Positions 1-8,026 of a DNA stretch of 64,000 bases are shown here, one piece after another (position 1 is the stretch's first letter; every line of letters starts with the position of its first letter). This stretch comes from Parasedimentitalea marina. GTDB lineage: Bacteria > Pseudomonadota > Alphaproteobacteria > Rhodobacterales > Rhodobacteraceae. The notes under the pieces are model-generated. The model saw only the letters and a program-made list of their open reading frames with translations, ran no database searches and was not told where the DNA came from. Where the stretch lies: contig NZ_CP033219.1 of NCBI RefSeq assembly GCF_004006175.1, positions 1,798,001 to 1,862,000 of the forward strand, in the 5' to 3' direction. Both the position numbers and the translations under genes were made by a program.

Positions 1-142
1 CAAAGGTCGCAATCTGCGCGTAGCTGCCATTGGTGGGGATCGCGTCTAATGGCAAGTTCCAGCCCAAGTACGACATTCGTGTCAGGTGCAGCATGACGCG
101 GCATAAGGGGTACTAAGGGCGGGGAGCCGACCTTCGCTGCGG
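1..142 (+). repeat. Degenerate dispersed intergenic repeat, copy A
   Basis: Two modules are visible. Module 1 (1-65) runs CAAAGGT, then CTGCGC, GCTGCC, TTGGTGGGGATCG, TCTAATGG and GTTCCAGCCC. Module 2 (107-142) reads TACTAAGGGCGG followed by CCGACCTTCGCTGC. Module 1 recurs in diverged form near 1143, 3244, 11310 (inverted), 15185 (inverted) and 48760 (inverted); module 2 recurs at 11279. Reading frames across it are not conserved between copies, so I regard it as non-coding. The left edge is cut by the window. Confidence 0.65.
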
Positions 143-195
143 GAAGATTGAATGACTGCTTTGCGGGGGTGAGTTCAAAGGGTGGCCGCAACATC

Positions 196-795
196 TTAAT
201 TGCAGCCTTGATCTCTTGAGTAGGCAATCAGAGAATATTTTAAATTCTCCAACGGGAGGCGTTCATTGTGATTCGTTCTAAATTGCATTGTGGCACTTGT
301 TATTGCCCCATATTTGGTAAATGCTACTTGACGGTTCATTTTTGAAATATTTGGCAACAGGCGTTGCAATTCACCTTCAATTGCAGATGAATTTTCATTT
401 TGGTGTGTAGGATGTTCGTGTGGCCAGTTTGAACTCGGAAACTCAGACATGGACCATAGTCTAAATCTAAGGGCTAAATCTAAGAATTTTCTGTAGCTAC
501 GATTGTAGGGCACTGCTAAAACGAAATAATCCTGCGCTTCATTGCTAATGCGTTCAACCTCTTGATCGCCAATATCGTCGAAATTATTCAAATAGATAAT
601 TCTTGTGATACGATAGAATCCATTGTTAGTTTTATTTGGCGAAACCTCACGGGAATAGCTAACCAAACAGCCATCCAGAGAAACATCTTGATACCTCATC
701 GCAATGAGAGAAGCCTTTAGATTCTCATCGGACCGTTGTTCTCCCGATGCAGCGCCGGTCAAAATGCACAAAGAAATTGTAAGAATGCGAAGCAC
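196..795 (-). CDS. Small secreted protein of unknown function
   Basis: The 199-residue product starts at a GTG and has a classical signal peptide (MLRILTISLCILTGAASG, cleavage likely about residue 18). The mature part is polar. Two cysteines, one in DGCLVSY near residue 43 and one at the extreme C-terminus (QGCN), could form a disulfide in the periplasm. I recognise no domain. The gene is clearly AT-richer than its neighbours and is flanked on both sides by copies of the dispersed repeat, which suggests an acquired gene. The ribosome-binding site is weak (CGGAT about 6 nt before GTG), so the exact start is uncertain. Confidence 0.6.
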   Translation of the reverse strand: MLRILTISLCILTGAASGEQRSDENLKASLIAMRYQDVSLDGCLVSYSREVSPNKTNNGFYRITRIIYLNNFDDIGDQEVERISNEAQDYFVLAVPYNRSYRKFLDLALRFRLWSMSEFPSSNWPHEHPTHQNENSSAIEGELQRLLPNISKMNRQVAFTKYGAITSATMQFRTNHNERLPLENLKYSLIAYSRDQGCN

Positions 796-1379
796 AATAG
801 TATCCGATATTTGGTCACGTTTCAGCCCACATTCCCCAAGTGGAATGCCATTACCTGCATGTTGTAGTTGTTTTTCAATCGGATCAAGCCATCCTTGCGA
901 GTTGTGCGGTCATTAAGTGCCTGGCGCGTGAGCTGAACGGAATTTTCGGTCTCTATGGCAGGTTCTCGCGATTTCCGGGTTGACCGTCACTCGCCCGGAC
1001 AAAGTTGAGCGGCCTGCAATAGCTGTCGCTCATTGCATCGTAGACATTGCAAAAAAGGGCTCTAACCAGCCATTCGCTGCGCCATTAACGAATGGCCGCT
1101 GAGGGCCGTTCACGTCCTATCAGGGCGAGCCGCGGCCAGACCTTGCAAAGGTGACTATCTTCGCGTTGCTGCCGTTGGATCTCTGCGCAGTAGTCTCCAG
1201 CTTTCAGCCCTTTTACGACATTCGTGCAGGGTGCAGCATAGTTCGGCCTATGGAGCACAAAATGCAGATTTGCCCCTTCGCTGCGCCAACGTCCATCGGT
1301 TGCTTTGGCTCTGAAACGACAATTGGCGACAGAGCAAAGGCTTGTCTCCAAAGCTTGCGATCCTCGGTGTCCTGTCGGA
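796..1379 (+). repeat. Gene-free gap with dispersed repeat copy B and a hairpin
   Basis: No convincing gene. Positions 1143-1300 hold a diverged copy of the intergenic repeat (GCAAAGGT, then TCGCGTTGCTGCCGTTGG, ACGACATTCGTGCAGGGTGC, CCCCTTCGCTGCG). The tract ACGACATTCGTGCAGG matches the middle of copy A. An inverted repeat CCATTCG/CGAATGG (1070-1076 and 1089-1095, 12-nt loop) lies before it. Short open frames exist on both strands but cover the repeat and look unlike protein. Confidence 0.55.
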
Positions 1380-1913
1380 CTAAATATCAAGTCTTCGCAG
1401 GCCACGCCCCAACAGTTTTGCACTTTCCAGGGCGGCGTTACGATGTAGCGCCCAAGCTTGCGTGAGACCTTCCAAGATGACTAAAATTTCAACCTCGCAC
1501 CCGACCAGATCGGTGACCTTAACGGCGCAAGTGGCCACTTCGGCCTTGTGGCGTTCAAGTAGCTCTCGAAGTCGGGCGCTCCCGGGCTCGGATGCCACCG
1601 CGCCGTGAAAGAGGCACCCATGCGCTGTCTCGGTCTCCATCCAAACCCCGACGCGATCGAACATAGCGTCAAGCGCCGTCTTGGGATCATCCGGGATGTC
1701 GTCGAATATTTTTGAAAGGTAGCGCCGGTGGCGATGTTCCAAGGCTGCCAGCACCATCTCTGATCGGGACGGGGTATACTTGTACAAAGTTCGAAGGCTT
1801 ACAGCGGCCGCGTCGCGGAGGTCTTCGACGCTCGGCTCGGCGAAGCCACGGCTGGCGAAGGCCCGTTCCAGTCCGGCGGCGATTTTGGTCATAGTGTCGG
1901 TCATGTTTGACAT
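1380..1913 (-). CDS. TetR/AcrR-family transcriptional repressor
   Basis: This 177-residue protein has the TetR layout: an N-terminal helix-turn-helix (residues 20-50, FAEPSVEDLRDAAAVSLRTLYKYTPSRSEM) and an all-helical ligand-binding C-terminal part. It is slightly shorter than the usual 190-210. It is divergent from the MDR oxidoreductase at 1976 with 62 bp between start codons, and two operator-like palindromes lie in that gap, so it probably represses the oxidoreductase and itself. The start at 1913 has AAGGA 11 nt upstream; a second ATG at 1904 is possible but worse placed. The ligand cannot be told from sequence. Confidence 0.88.
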   Translation of the reverse strand: MSNMTDTMTKIAAGLERAFASRGFAEPSVEDLRDAAAVSLRTLYKYTPSRSEMVLAALEHRHRRYLSKIFDDIPDDPKTALDAMFDRVGVWMETETAHGCLFHGAVASEPGSARLRELLERHKAEVATCAVKVTDLVGCEVEILVILEGLTQAWALHRNAALESAKLLGRGLRRLDI

Positions 1914-1915
1914 TG

Positions 1916-1959
1916 GTAGAGTGATCCTTCTACCAATGCAAGTAGAGGAATCATTCTAC
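1916..1959. promoter_or_regulatory. Twin TetR-type operators in the divergent promoter
   Basis: Two 18-bp pseudo-palindromes share the arms GTAGA-N8-TCTAC: 1916-1933 (GTAGAGTGATCCTTCTAC) and 1942-1959 (GTAGAGGAATCATTCTAC). Their centres are 26 bp apart, about 2.5 helical turns. The first overlaps the regulator's translation start region and the second ends 4 bp before the GGAG of the oxidoreductase. This arrangement fits cooperative repression in both directions. Confidence 0.65.
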
Positions 1960-1975
1960 ATATGGAGTTTTGACG

Positions 1976-3049
1976 ATGACAGTTCCTGACACTATGAAAG
2001 CCATGGTCCTCACCGGTCATGGCGGGCTCGACAAGCTCGAATGGCGCGACGACGTGCCGGTGCCGGTACCTTCCGCGGGCGAGGTGCTGATCCGCGTCGG
2101 CGCGTCGGCGGTGAACAACACCGACGTAAACACGCGCACTGGCTGGTATTCCAAGAATGTGCGCGGCGACACCGGTTCGGCCGCGCAGGAGGGCTATGAA
2201 GGTGCCTCTGACGCCGATGGCGCGTGGTCCGGTGCACTTTCCTTCCCTCGTATCCAGGGTGCCGATTGCTGTGGAATGATCGTTGGGTTGGGAGAGGGCG
2301 TGGAGCGTTCGCGTCTGGGCGAACGGGTGCTGGTTCGGCCCATGTATCGGCCTGACAGTGCAGGCGACCCACATGCGTTGGTGACTTTCGGGTCGGAGCG
2401 GAACGGGGGCTTCGCAGAGTTCACAACTATCGGGGACAAGGAAGCAGTATGCGTCAACAGCCCGTTGTCGGACGCAGAGCTCGCCTCCTTTCCTTGCGCT
2501 TTCTCGACCGCCGAAGGTATGATTCAGCGCGCCAGGATCGGCGCGGAGCGCGTGCTGATTACTGGGGCCTCGGGCGGTGTCGGCTCAGCGGCGGTGCTGC
2601 TTGCAAAACGTCGCGGCGCCCATGTTACTGCGATAACCAGCCCGTCAAAGGCCCTTGCGCTGGAGGCGCTCGGTGCCGACGCCACGCTGGGCCGTGACGA
2701 AGCCCTGCCGCGGGACACCTTCGACGTCGTGCTCGATCTGGTGGGCGGCCCGCTCTGGCCCGCGCTGCTCGATGCGATGTCGGTTGGTGGCCGCTACGTG
2801 ACGTCAGGGGCCATCGCTGGACCGATTGTTGAGCTCGATCTGCGCACGCTTTACCTGAAAGACCTGACGCTGGTGGGCAGCACGCGCCAAGACCCGCGCG
2901 TGTTCACCGACCTGGTCGGTTATATCGAGGCGGGGGAAATCAGGCCTGTCCTTGCGAAAACCTATCCGCTGCACGATCTGCATGCCGCGCAGGAGGCCTT
3001 CCTCGATAAGTCCCATATAGGCAAGATCGGGATCGCGATCCCCGACTGA
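1976..3049 (+). CDS. MDR-superfamily NAD(P)H oxidoreductase (alcohol dehydrogenase/quinone reductase type)
   Basis: The protein has 357 residues, with an N-terminal GroES-like catalytic fold (MKAMVLTGHGG..., residues 7-125) and a Rossmann domain whose dinucleotide motif GASGGVG is at residues 197-203. Family members use NAD(P)H to reduce quinones, enals or alcohols in the cytosol. I do not see a convincing structural-zinc four-cysteine cluster. The start is ATG 1976, preceded by GGAG at 8 nt; an upstream TTG at 1970 in the same frame is rejected. It is divergent from the TetR gene and followed by a hairpin at 3061. Substrate unknown; a detoxification role under repressor control is inference. 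Confidence 0.87.
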   Translation: MTVPDTMKAMVLTGHGGLDKLEWRDDVPVPVPSAGEVLIRVGASAVNNTDVNTRTGWYSKNVRGDTGSAAQEGYEGASDADGAWSGALSFPRIQGADCCGMIVGLGEGVERSRLGERVLVRPMYRPDSAGDPHALVTFGSERNGGFAEFTTIGDKEAVCVNSPLSDAELASFPCAFSTAEGMIQRARIGAERVLITGASGGVGSAAVLLAKRRGAHVTAITSPSKALALEALGADATLGRDEALPRDTFDVVLDLVGGPLWPALLDAMSVGGRYVTSGAIAGPIVELDLRTLYLKDLTLVGSTRQDPRVFTDLVGYIEAGEIRPVLAKTYPLHDLHAAQEAFLDKSHIGKIGIAIPD

Positions 3050-3060
3050 CGCCGATGTGG

Positions 3061-3085
3061 CCCGTTCCGGCAGAGCTGGGGCGGG
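3061..3085 (+). terminator. Candidate terminator hairpin
   Basis: The stem CCCGTTCC/GGGGCGGG (8 pairs, two of them G-U) closes a 9-nt loop and lies 11 nt after the oxidoreductase stop. There is no long T-run after it, so intrinsic termination is only plausible. Confidence 0.35.
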
Positions 3086-3543
3086 TTAAAGGGTCAACAT
3101 GTCTGCTGCATTCTGAGACAACTAGTGACTAGGGGTCAGCCGCCGAAAGGTTGGCGTGTTGGCCAGAAGCGGTCGCTCAGTCCTCCTCCTTGGACCGGCG
3201 GGTAACGGCCTTGCGCGCCATGTCACTGCGTTTCGGGGGCCAACGTTGCAAAGGCCAATTACTGCGCTTTGCTGGCGTTGGTGGTGATCGAGTCTAATGG
3301 CCGGTTCCTGCCAAAAGCAGACCTGATGTTTACCACCAGAGCTATAGGTCCAATCATGCAAAAAGGCGGATTGCAGACAGTTGCCGTCGCTTATACGAAC
3401 GTCTGCTTTGTGATGCGAAGAAGACCCATTTTTGACTGGTTCAGAATGTGGGGACACATACGCATTATAGCAGCCTTGGCCTTCGGGGTTTCGGTTCTTA
3501 TGAGCGATGCGCATCGCTTTGCGCACCGCTGTGGTTCAGCGAG
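3086..3543 (+). repeat. Gene-free gap with dispersed repeat copy C
   Basis: Positions 3244-3310 carry one of the better-preserved copies of module 1: TGCAAAGGCCAATTACTGCG, GCTGGCGTTGGTGGTGATCG, then GTCTAATGGCCGGTTCCTGCC. No gene is supported in the rest; frames across it on both strands look like shadow frames. Confidence 0.6.
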
Positions 3544-4281
3544 TTATAGCAAAAAACCTCCCCCGGCTTGTACAGATTGCCCGGTGACCCACCCGGCCTT
3601 CTCGTCAGCGAGCAGCAATACCGCGTTTGCGATGTCATTTGGTTCACCAAGTCGTCCCATCGGAGTTTGAGCGATAATCATCCCCAGCATTTCTTCATTC
3701 GATTTAACGTCGGCCGTGATGTCTGTGTCTGTAAGCCCCGGTGCCACCGCATTGACCCTGATACCCTTTGGACCGAGTTCAGCTGCGAGCAGTCTTGTGG
3801 CGTGGTCCACAGCCGCTTTTGATGACGCATAAACCGCAACACCGGGCATCATGCCACGCGCCGCTACCGATGAGATGTTGATGACGGTTCCCTTACTTTC
3901 AGCAAGGTGAACTGTTGCCTCGCGGATAAGAGCCAGTGGTGCAAATACGTTGGTTCGGTAGATGCTTTCAATGTCTTCGTCACTTGTCATAGACAGTGGC
4001 CCCATCTTTCCGGTTCCGGCATTGTTCACCAGTACGTCCAGTCGACCAAATTTGCAGATCGTTTCTTCAACAATTCGACCCGGTTCGCCGTTCTTGCTGA
4101 CATCTCCAGTTACAAAGTGGACCTGATCCCCCAATTCCTGCGCTGTTTCTTCAAGAACAGACTGTCTTCGACCGGTTATAACCACCTTTGCCCCTTTGGA
4201 AACAAAGCTAGACGCTGCGGCTTTGCCGATGCCAGTTCCGCCACCTGTGATGAGGACCACTTTGTTTTCGAAATTTTCCAT
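3544..4281 (-). CDS. Short-chain dehydrogenase/reductase
   Basis: A classical SDR of 245 residues, the usual length. The Rossmann motif TGGGTGIG is at residues 12-19, NNAG at 86-89, a serine pair SS at 137-138, and the catalytic YxxxK at Y151/K155. The C-terminus ends in TGQSVQAGGGFLL, close to the typical SDR ending. It is a cytosolic NAD(P)-dependent oxidoreductase of unknown substrate. AGGAG lies 7 nt before the ATG. It is 81 bp downstream of, and co-oriented with, the flavodoxin-fold oxidoreductase, and both are probably controlled by the divergent LysR gene. Confidence 0.92.
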   Translation of the reverse strand: MENFENKVVLITGGGTGIGKAAASSFVSKGAKVVITGRRQSVLEETAQELGDQVHFVTGDVSKNGEPGRIVEETICKFGRLDVLVNNAGTGKMGPLSMTSDEDIESIYRTNVFAPLALIREATVHLAESKGTVINISSVAARGMMPGVAVYASSKAAVDHATRLLAAELGPKGIRVNAVAPGLTDTDITADVKSNEEMLGMIIAQTPMGRLGEPNDIANAVLLLADEKAGWVTGQSVQAGGGFLL

Positions 4282-4362
4282 TTTGCTACTCCTGATTGCT
4301 GAATGGTCAGGTGGCTTTTCTCACTGAGAAACCACATGTTGTTCTGATTAGTGTTGGGACGA

Positions 4363-4992
4363 TTATGGCGCCGCCGGATTGTCAGGCGCAGTGGAGTTTT
4401 CTATGACCCAGCGTGTGCCAGCATTTTCTGCTGAGGCCACGCGTGTCATAGTGGGGTCGGGTTCAAGCAGCCGTTCGGTCGCATATGAAATCAGCGAGGG
4501 GACACTGGCATTGAGTTTGGACTGATCTCGGCTCATTGCGCTGTGCAGAACAAAGGGCGGCAGATAGGTCATGCCGACCATAAGTGCGGTCTGCTGAAAT
4601 GGCGTCAGAAGTTCTGGCATCGAAAAGTTGTTGAACGCGCCTGCTTGAAAACTATCAGCCGGACCGCCTGTGGAGATGGCAAGTCCAAGCTCCTTGCCGT
4701 GCAGCTGGTTGCCACCGGGGCCATAGGCAAATCCGAGGAGCAACACCTGATCAAGCCAGGCCTTGAGAACTGGAGGTGACGAGTACCAGTAAAACGGAAA
4801 CTGAAGAACGATGCGGTCATGATTTTGAAGAAGAGACTGCTCGACAGTCAGATCAAAACGCATTTCAGGCCCACCGACGGACGACAGATCACGCGTAGTG
4901 ACCCCCGCAACATTTGATAGCGCCTGAAACCATTTTTGATTGACGATAGATGAAGAGAGATCAGGGTGAGCGCTCAAAACAAGGGTTTTCAT
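4363..4992 (-). CDS. NAD(P)H oxidoreductase, flavodoxin fold (KefF/MdaB/NQO-like)
   Basis: The 209-residue product begins MKTLVLSAHPDLSSS, the phosphate-loop start of the flavodoxin-like quinone reductases, and contains LQFPFYWYSSPPVLKAWLDQ (about residues 63-82) and the FAYGPGG loop, both typical of this family. These FMN/FAD enzymes reduce quinones by two electrons or act as ancillary subunits of Kef potassium channels; no kef gene is nearby, so a quinone or nitro-compound reductase is more likely. It is first in a two-gene unit with the SDR and divergent from the LysR gene. The ribosome site is weak. Confidence 0.87.
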   Translation of the reverse strand: MKTLVLSAHPDLSSSIVNQKWFQALSNVAGVTTRDLSSVGGPEMRFDLTVEQSLLQNHDRIVLQFPFYWYSSPPVLKAWLDQVLLLGFAYGPGGNQLHGKELGLAISTGGPADSFQAGAFNNFSMPELLTPFQQTALMVGMTYLPPFVLHSAMSRDQSKLNASVPSLISYATERLLEPDPTMTRVASAENAGTRWVIENSTAPDNPAAP

Positions 4993-5003
4993 AAGGTGTC
5001 TCG

Positions 5004-5056
5004 GTTGCGTTGTGTTTACAAGTTACCCAAATTTAGCTACACCCCCTCAATGCAAC
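5004..5056. promoter_or_regulatory. Divergent promoter with near-palindromic arms
   Basis: GTTGCGTTG (5004-5012) and CAATGCAAC (5048-5056) form an inverted repeat matching at 8 of 9 positions, between the oxidoreductase start (4992) and the LysR start (5099). Position and symmetry fit a LysR binding region. No -35/-10 pair is assigned. Confidence 0.3.
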
Positions 5057-5098
5057 AATTGCCCTAGAAAGCACCGCTATGTTGTAGGAGGTGAGACA

Positions 5099-6007
5099 AT
5101 GCGCCTGCCCCTAGCCACACTCGAAGTGTTCAACGCAATTGCTCAAGAAGGCAGCCTTAGCGCTGCAGCGCAGGTGCTCGGGATCAAGCGGTCTACGGTC
5201 AGCCACCAGTTGAAAAACCTGGAAGAACGGATCGGCACCGCCTTGTTTATTCGCACAACTCGGTCGATCAGCCTGACCGAAGCTGGGCGGGTGCTTGTGC
5301 AAAGCTCGAGTCCGGCGTTTGAGCAACTTACAAACGGCCTTGAGAATGCCCGCACAGCCGGTCAAAGTACACGCGGCAGGCTAAAACTCGCCATGCCTGA
5401 ATTTGTCTATCACTTGCTGATCAGCAAACTTCTGGTGGCCTTTCAGGAACTTTACCCCGAGATAGAGATTGAACTCATTCTAACTGATGCCTTGTCGGAT
5501 ATCCTGAAGGAGGGGCTGCATGCTGGGTTCCGGCTCGGTGGGCTGATTGCCCAGGATATGATTGCCATCAGTCTGACCAACCCCATGAAGTCAGCCGTAG
5601 TGGCAAGCCCGGCTTATCTGAAAAAACACGGCACACCGGAACATCCTTTCGACTTGTTGGAACATAACTGTATTCATTATCGCTTCCAAAGTTCCGGCCA
5701 ATTGGCGCCATGGGTCTTCTCCGGCCCTGACGGTGAGTATCCGGTAGAAGTGCGCGGAAGCCTGATTGCCAACTCTTTGCCAGTGGCAAATGACTTGGCA
5801 GTTCAGGGGTTGGGAATTGGCTATACATTCCGTGAATACTGCGCTGACGCTTTAGGCAGTGGTCAACTCAAGGAGATATTGACTGAGCACCGAGTGTCTA
5901 TGCCCAGCGTAAATATCTATTTCCCTCAAGAGTATCGCTCGTTGGTGCCGTTGCGCCTGTTTATCCAACACTTGAAACAGGGCTTGGCTGGCGCCTCATC
6001 TCAATAG
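5099..6007 (+). CDS. LysR-family transcriptional regulator
   Basis: The 302-residue protein has an N-terminal winged HTH (residues 1-60; SAAAQVLGIKRSTVSHQLKNLEERIG) followed by a LysR substrate-binding domain. ATG 5099 is preceded by AGGAGG at 7 nt, which decides the start over an in-frame ATG at 5012. It is divergent from the oxidoreductase/SDR pair, the standard arrangement for a LysR activator responding to a substrate or redox-active compound handled by those enzymes. Confidence 0.92.
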   Translation: MRLPLATLEVFNAIAQEGSLSAAAQVLGIKRSTVSHQLKNLEERIGTALFIRTTRSISLTEAGRVLVQSSSPAFEQLTNGLENARTAGQSTRGRLKLAMPEFVYHLLISKLLVAFQELYPEIEIELILTDALSDILKEGLHAGFRLGGLIAQDMIAISLTNPMKSAVVASPAYLKKHGTPEHPFDLLEHNCIHYRFQSSGQLAPWVFSGPDGEYPVEVRGSLIANSLPVANDLAVQGLGIGYTFREYCADALGSGQLKEILTEHRVSMPSVNIYFPQEYRSLVPLRLFIQHLKQGLAGASSQ

Positions 6008-6058
6008 TCACTTTGAGTTTTTTATTTACCCTTACCTCCTTCGGGGGCTGACAACTGA

Positions 6059-6690
6059 TCGGCCAAATCAGGTCTGGTGCGTTGATATCACCTACATCCT
6101 TATGCGGCGCGGATTTCTGTATCTGGTCGGGATCATGGACTGGTTCAACCGTGAAGTTCTCAGTTGGTGATTGTCCAACAGCATGGAGGCAGACTTTTGT
6201 GTTGAGGCCCTGAAAGAGGTCATCGCATGGCATGGCACGCCCGAGGTAATGAACCGCGATCAGGGCAATCAGTTCACTGGATTTGATTGGACGAATGCGC
6301 TGAAAGATGCGGACGTAGAGATATCCCCTCTCACACATGTAAACATGTGCTGCCGGGCAGTGCATGGACGGTGAAGGTCAGTGGTCCCCTCTCATCGAAT
6401 GCAATGCACTCGACTGCCGGGCAGCGGACAACTGAATGACAGAAAGGTTTTGGCGTTTTCTGAAAATACGAGTGCATCTATCTCAACGCATTTGAAACAG
6501 GTTCGGAAACACGCGCTGGGATTGAAAAATGGATCGCATACTTCAAACGCCGAACGGCCACGTTCCACGCACGGAATCTTGACCCCAAATGAAGCCTATG
6601 ACAGACAAATGGAACCCATGAGATCAGCAGCCTAAATGAGACCCTGATCCAGCTTAAGTTGCCTGCAACATGGTCGAATTACTGGGACCA
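6059..6690 (+). pseudogene. IS3-family transposase (OrfB) remnant
   Basis: Broken translation shows the end of an IS3 OrfB: RPNQVWCVDITYILMRRGFL, an in-frame stop after REVLSW, then SNSMEADFCVEALKEVIAWH and MNRDQGNQFTG (the second catalytic Asp region, DQG), then frameshifts and a short duplicated stretch with CTGCCGGGCAG twice (6350-6425), and the terminal part (ETGSETRAGIEKWIAYF) in another frame. The first half of the gene is missing. It is inactive. The intact relative would supply integrase-like DDE activity. Confidence 0.75.
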
Positions 6691-6998
6691 CCTCTAACTA
6701 TCATCTGAACTGATCAAGGAACCATGGAATTCCAACCGCACCCGGCGGTCAAAACCGAGCCGCGCATCAGCCGCTTCGCCTGCACCCTTTGGGTGATCCA
6801 TAGTTTATCGCTATTAATTTATCTAACTTGTTGTAATATAACGCATTATTGACAGTCAAATGGTAGGAAGCGTTGGATTGCTTGGGGGGGGCGGGTTCAG
6901 ATATGACTTGGAAAATGGCCGCGTAGGCTCAATAGTCAAACTGTCCGGAAGTAAGAACGAAGGTCAGCCGGTGAATAAACGTAAATGGAGTACTATCC
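6691..6998 (+). other. AT-rich gap upstream of the methyltransferase-like gene
   Basis: After the IS remnant the sequence becomes AT-rich (6800-6860 contains runs such as TATTAATTTATC and GTAATATAACGC), probably promoter DNA of the gene at 6999. A short frame beginning ATGGAATTCCAACCG at 6724 is not recognised and stops soon. Nothing else is supported. Confidence 0.4.
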
Positions 6999-7700
6999 TT
7001 GGGTATTAGCATTAATATCGCCCGGCAGCTCGCACGAATTGCCCCCCTGCTAGAGGGTAAAAAAAACGGTATCATGCTGGGCCGACAAAAAATGCACTTT
7101 AGGCCAGAATGGCAACCACGGCTGATCAATGAATTAGCAAAAATGGGTATCCAAACGACAGAACAGGAAATTTTTCCGAGAGACCACTTTTGTGAACCAT
7201 ATCTCAATGCAATCAACTGGCCCCCCCTTGCCAGTCTGGATTTTTCAGACATTGAAGGCGCTGAGTATATTCACGATTTAAGCGAACCGGTGGGTGATAA
7301 TCTGCGCAAACAGTTTGATGTCATTTATGATGGTGGAACTACCGAACATGTGTTTGATATTGCTCAATCCTTCCGTAATGTTGACGCGATGCTGAAAGAT
7401 GATGGGATCTTTATTTCCTGCGTAGGGACAGATGGCTGGTTTGGTCATGGATTTTACCAAGTGGGACCAGATATCCCATGGCGCTATTGGCATGCTGCAT
7501 TGGGATATGATGTGTTGGGCTGTTGGACATTTCCGAGAAGACGTAATGAAGAGCCGCGTGTGATCGAGGACCCTACAAATATGCCACGTGGTGCGGTGCA
7601 CAGCTATGACCTGCCGCAGTTTATCTTTTACGTTGTTAGAAAGAACGGTGAAAAAGGAACGTTACCTCCGGTTATTCAGAGCCATTATGTGAATTATTGA
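6999..7700 (+). CDS. Class I SAM methyltransferase-like protein
   Basis: The 233-residue protein has the core FDVIYDGGTTEHVFDIAQSF (about residues 109-128), which resembles the motif II to post-II acidic stretch of small-molecule SAM methyltransferases, followed by AMLKDDGIFI, the usual strand after the substrate loop. A clear GxGxG motif I is not visible, so the fold assignment is moderate. Start TTG 6999 has TGGAG 8 nt upstream; the in-frame stop at 6972 leaves no ATG. Base composition is AT-rich compared with the rest of the window and the gene lies directly after an IS3 remnant, pointing to horizontal transfer. Related proteins often sit in glycan or secondary-metabolite loci, but neither is adjacent. 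Confidence 0.65.
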   Translation: MGISINIARQLARIAPLLEGKKNGIMLGRQKMHFRPEWQPRLINELAKMGIQTTEQEIFPRDHFCEPYLNAINWPPLASLDFSDIEGAEYIHDLSEPVGDNLRKQFDVIYDGGTTEHVFDIAQSFRNVDAMLKDDGIFISCVGTDGWFGHGFYQVGPDIPWRYWHAALGYDVLGCWTFPRRRNEEPRVIEDPTNMPRGAVHSYDLPQFIFYVVRKNGEKGTLPPVIQSHYVNY

Positions 7701-8026
7701 ACAATTGGTGATCGCTTTTGGTGTGGGAGAAACTATTATGTCGCTGTCTGACGTCAGCGCTTATGAGGCCAAATAGAAGGTTTGTTGCTCATCGTAACCA
7801 CTGAGGAGTGGACGATGAGAAAGACAACGAAAATCCCAAGCAATACGACGTCCGCTTAAACCATCCTGAAAATGGGCGCGGCGCACCTTCAAATACAATT
7901 CCACGGTGGAATCCCCAAACCCTCCCATTAAATGAGAGGGCAAAAGTGGACGACTTTTACGCCGCCCGCGACTGCACTGTGCTGCCGCTACACATTCATG
8001 AATGACGACTTTCTGGATCAACCAGA
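7701..8026 (+). other. Gene-free gap with a long hairpin
   Basis: No convincing gene. It contains the palindrome CTGACGTCAG (7748-7757) and the long hairpin described separately. A short frame at 7808-8005 starts inside the hairpin, resembles nothing I know, and is more likely remnant DNA, perhaps the end of a lost mobile element. Confidence 0.4.
7788..7819. repeat. Long perfect-armed hairpin
   Basis: CTCATCGT (7788-7795) pairs with ACGATGAG (7812-7819). After a two-base AA bulge on one side, CCACT pairs with AGTGG around a GAGG tetraloop. The 13-bp stem lies about 90 nt after the methyltransferase-like gene. There is no T-tail on either strand, so it may be the terminal structure of a vanished element rather than an intrinsic terminator. 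Confidence 0.5.

Noticed and set aside
1085..1465. Open frames on both strands over 1085-1465
   Set aside because: They cover a dispersed-repeat copy and the end of the TetR gene; no protein features and no ribosome sites.
5012..5098. N-terminal extension of the first LysR protein from ATG 5012
   Set aside because: ATG 5099 has AGGAGG at 7 nt and gives the normal LysR N-terminus; the extension lies in the divergent promoter.
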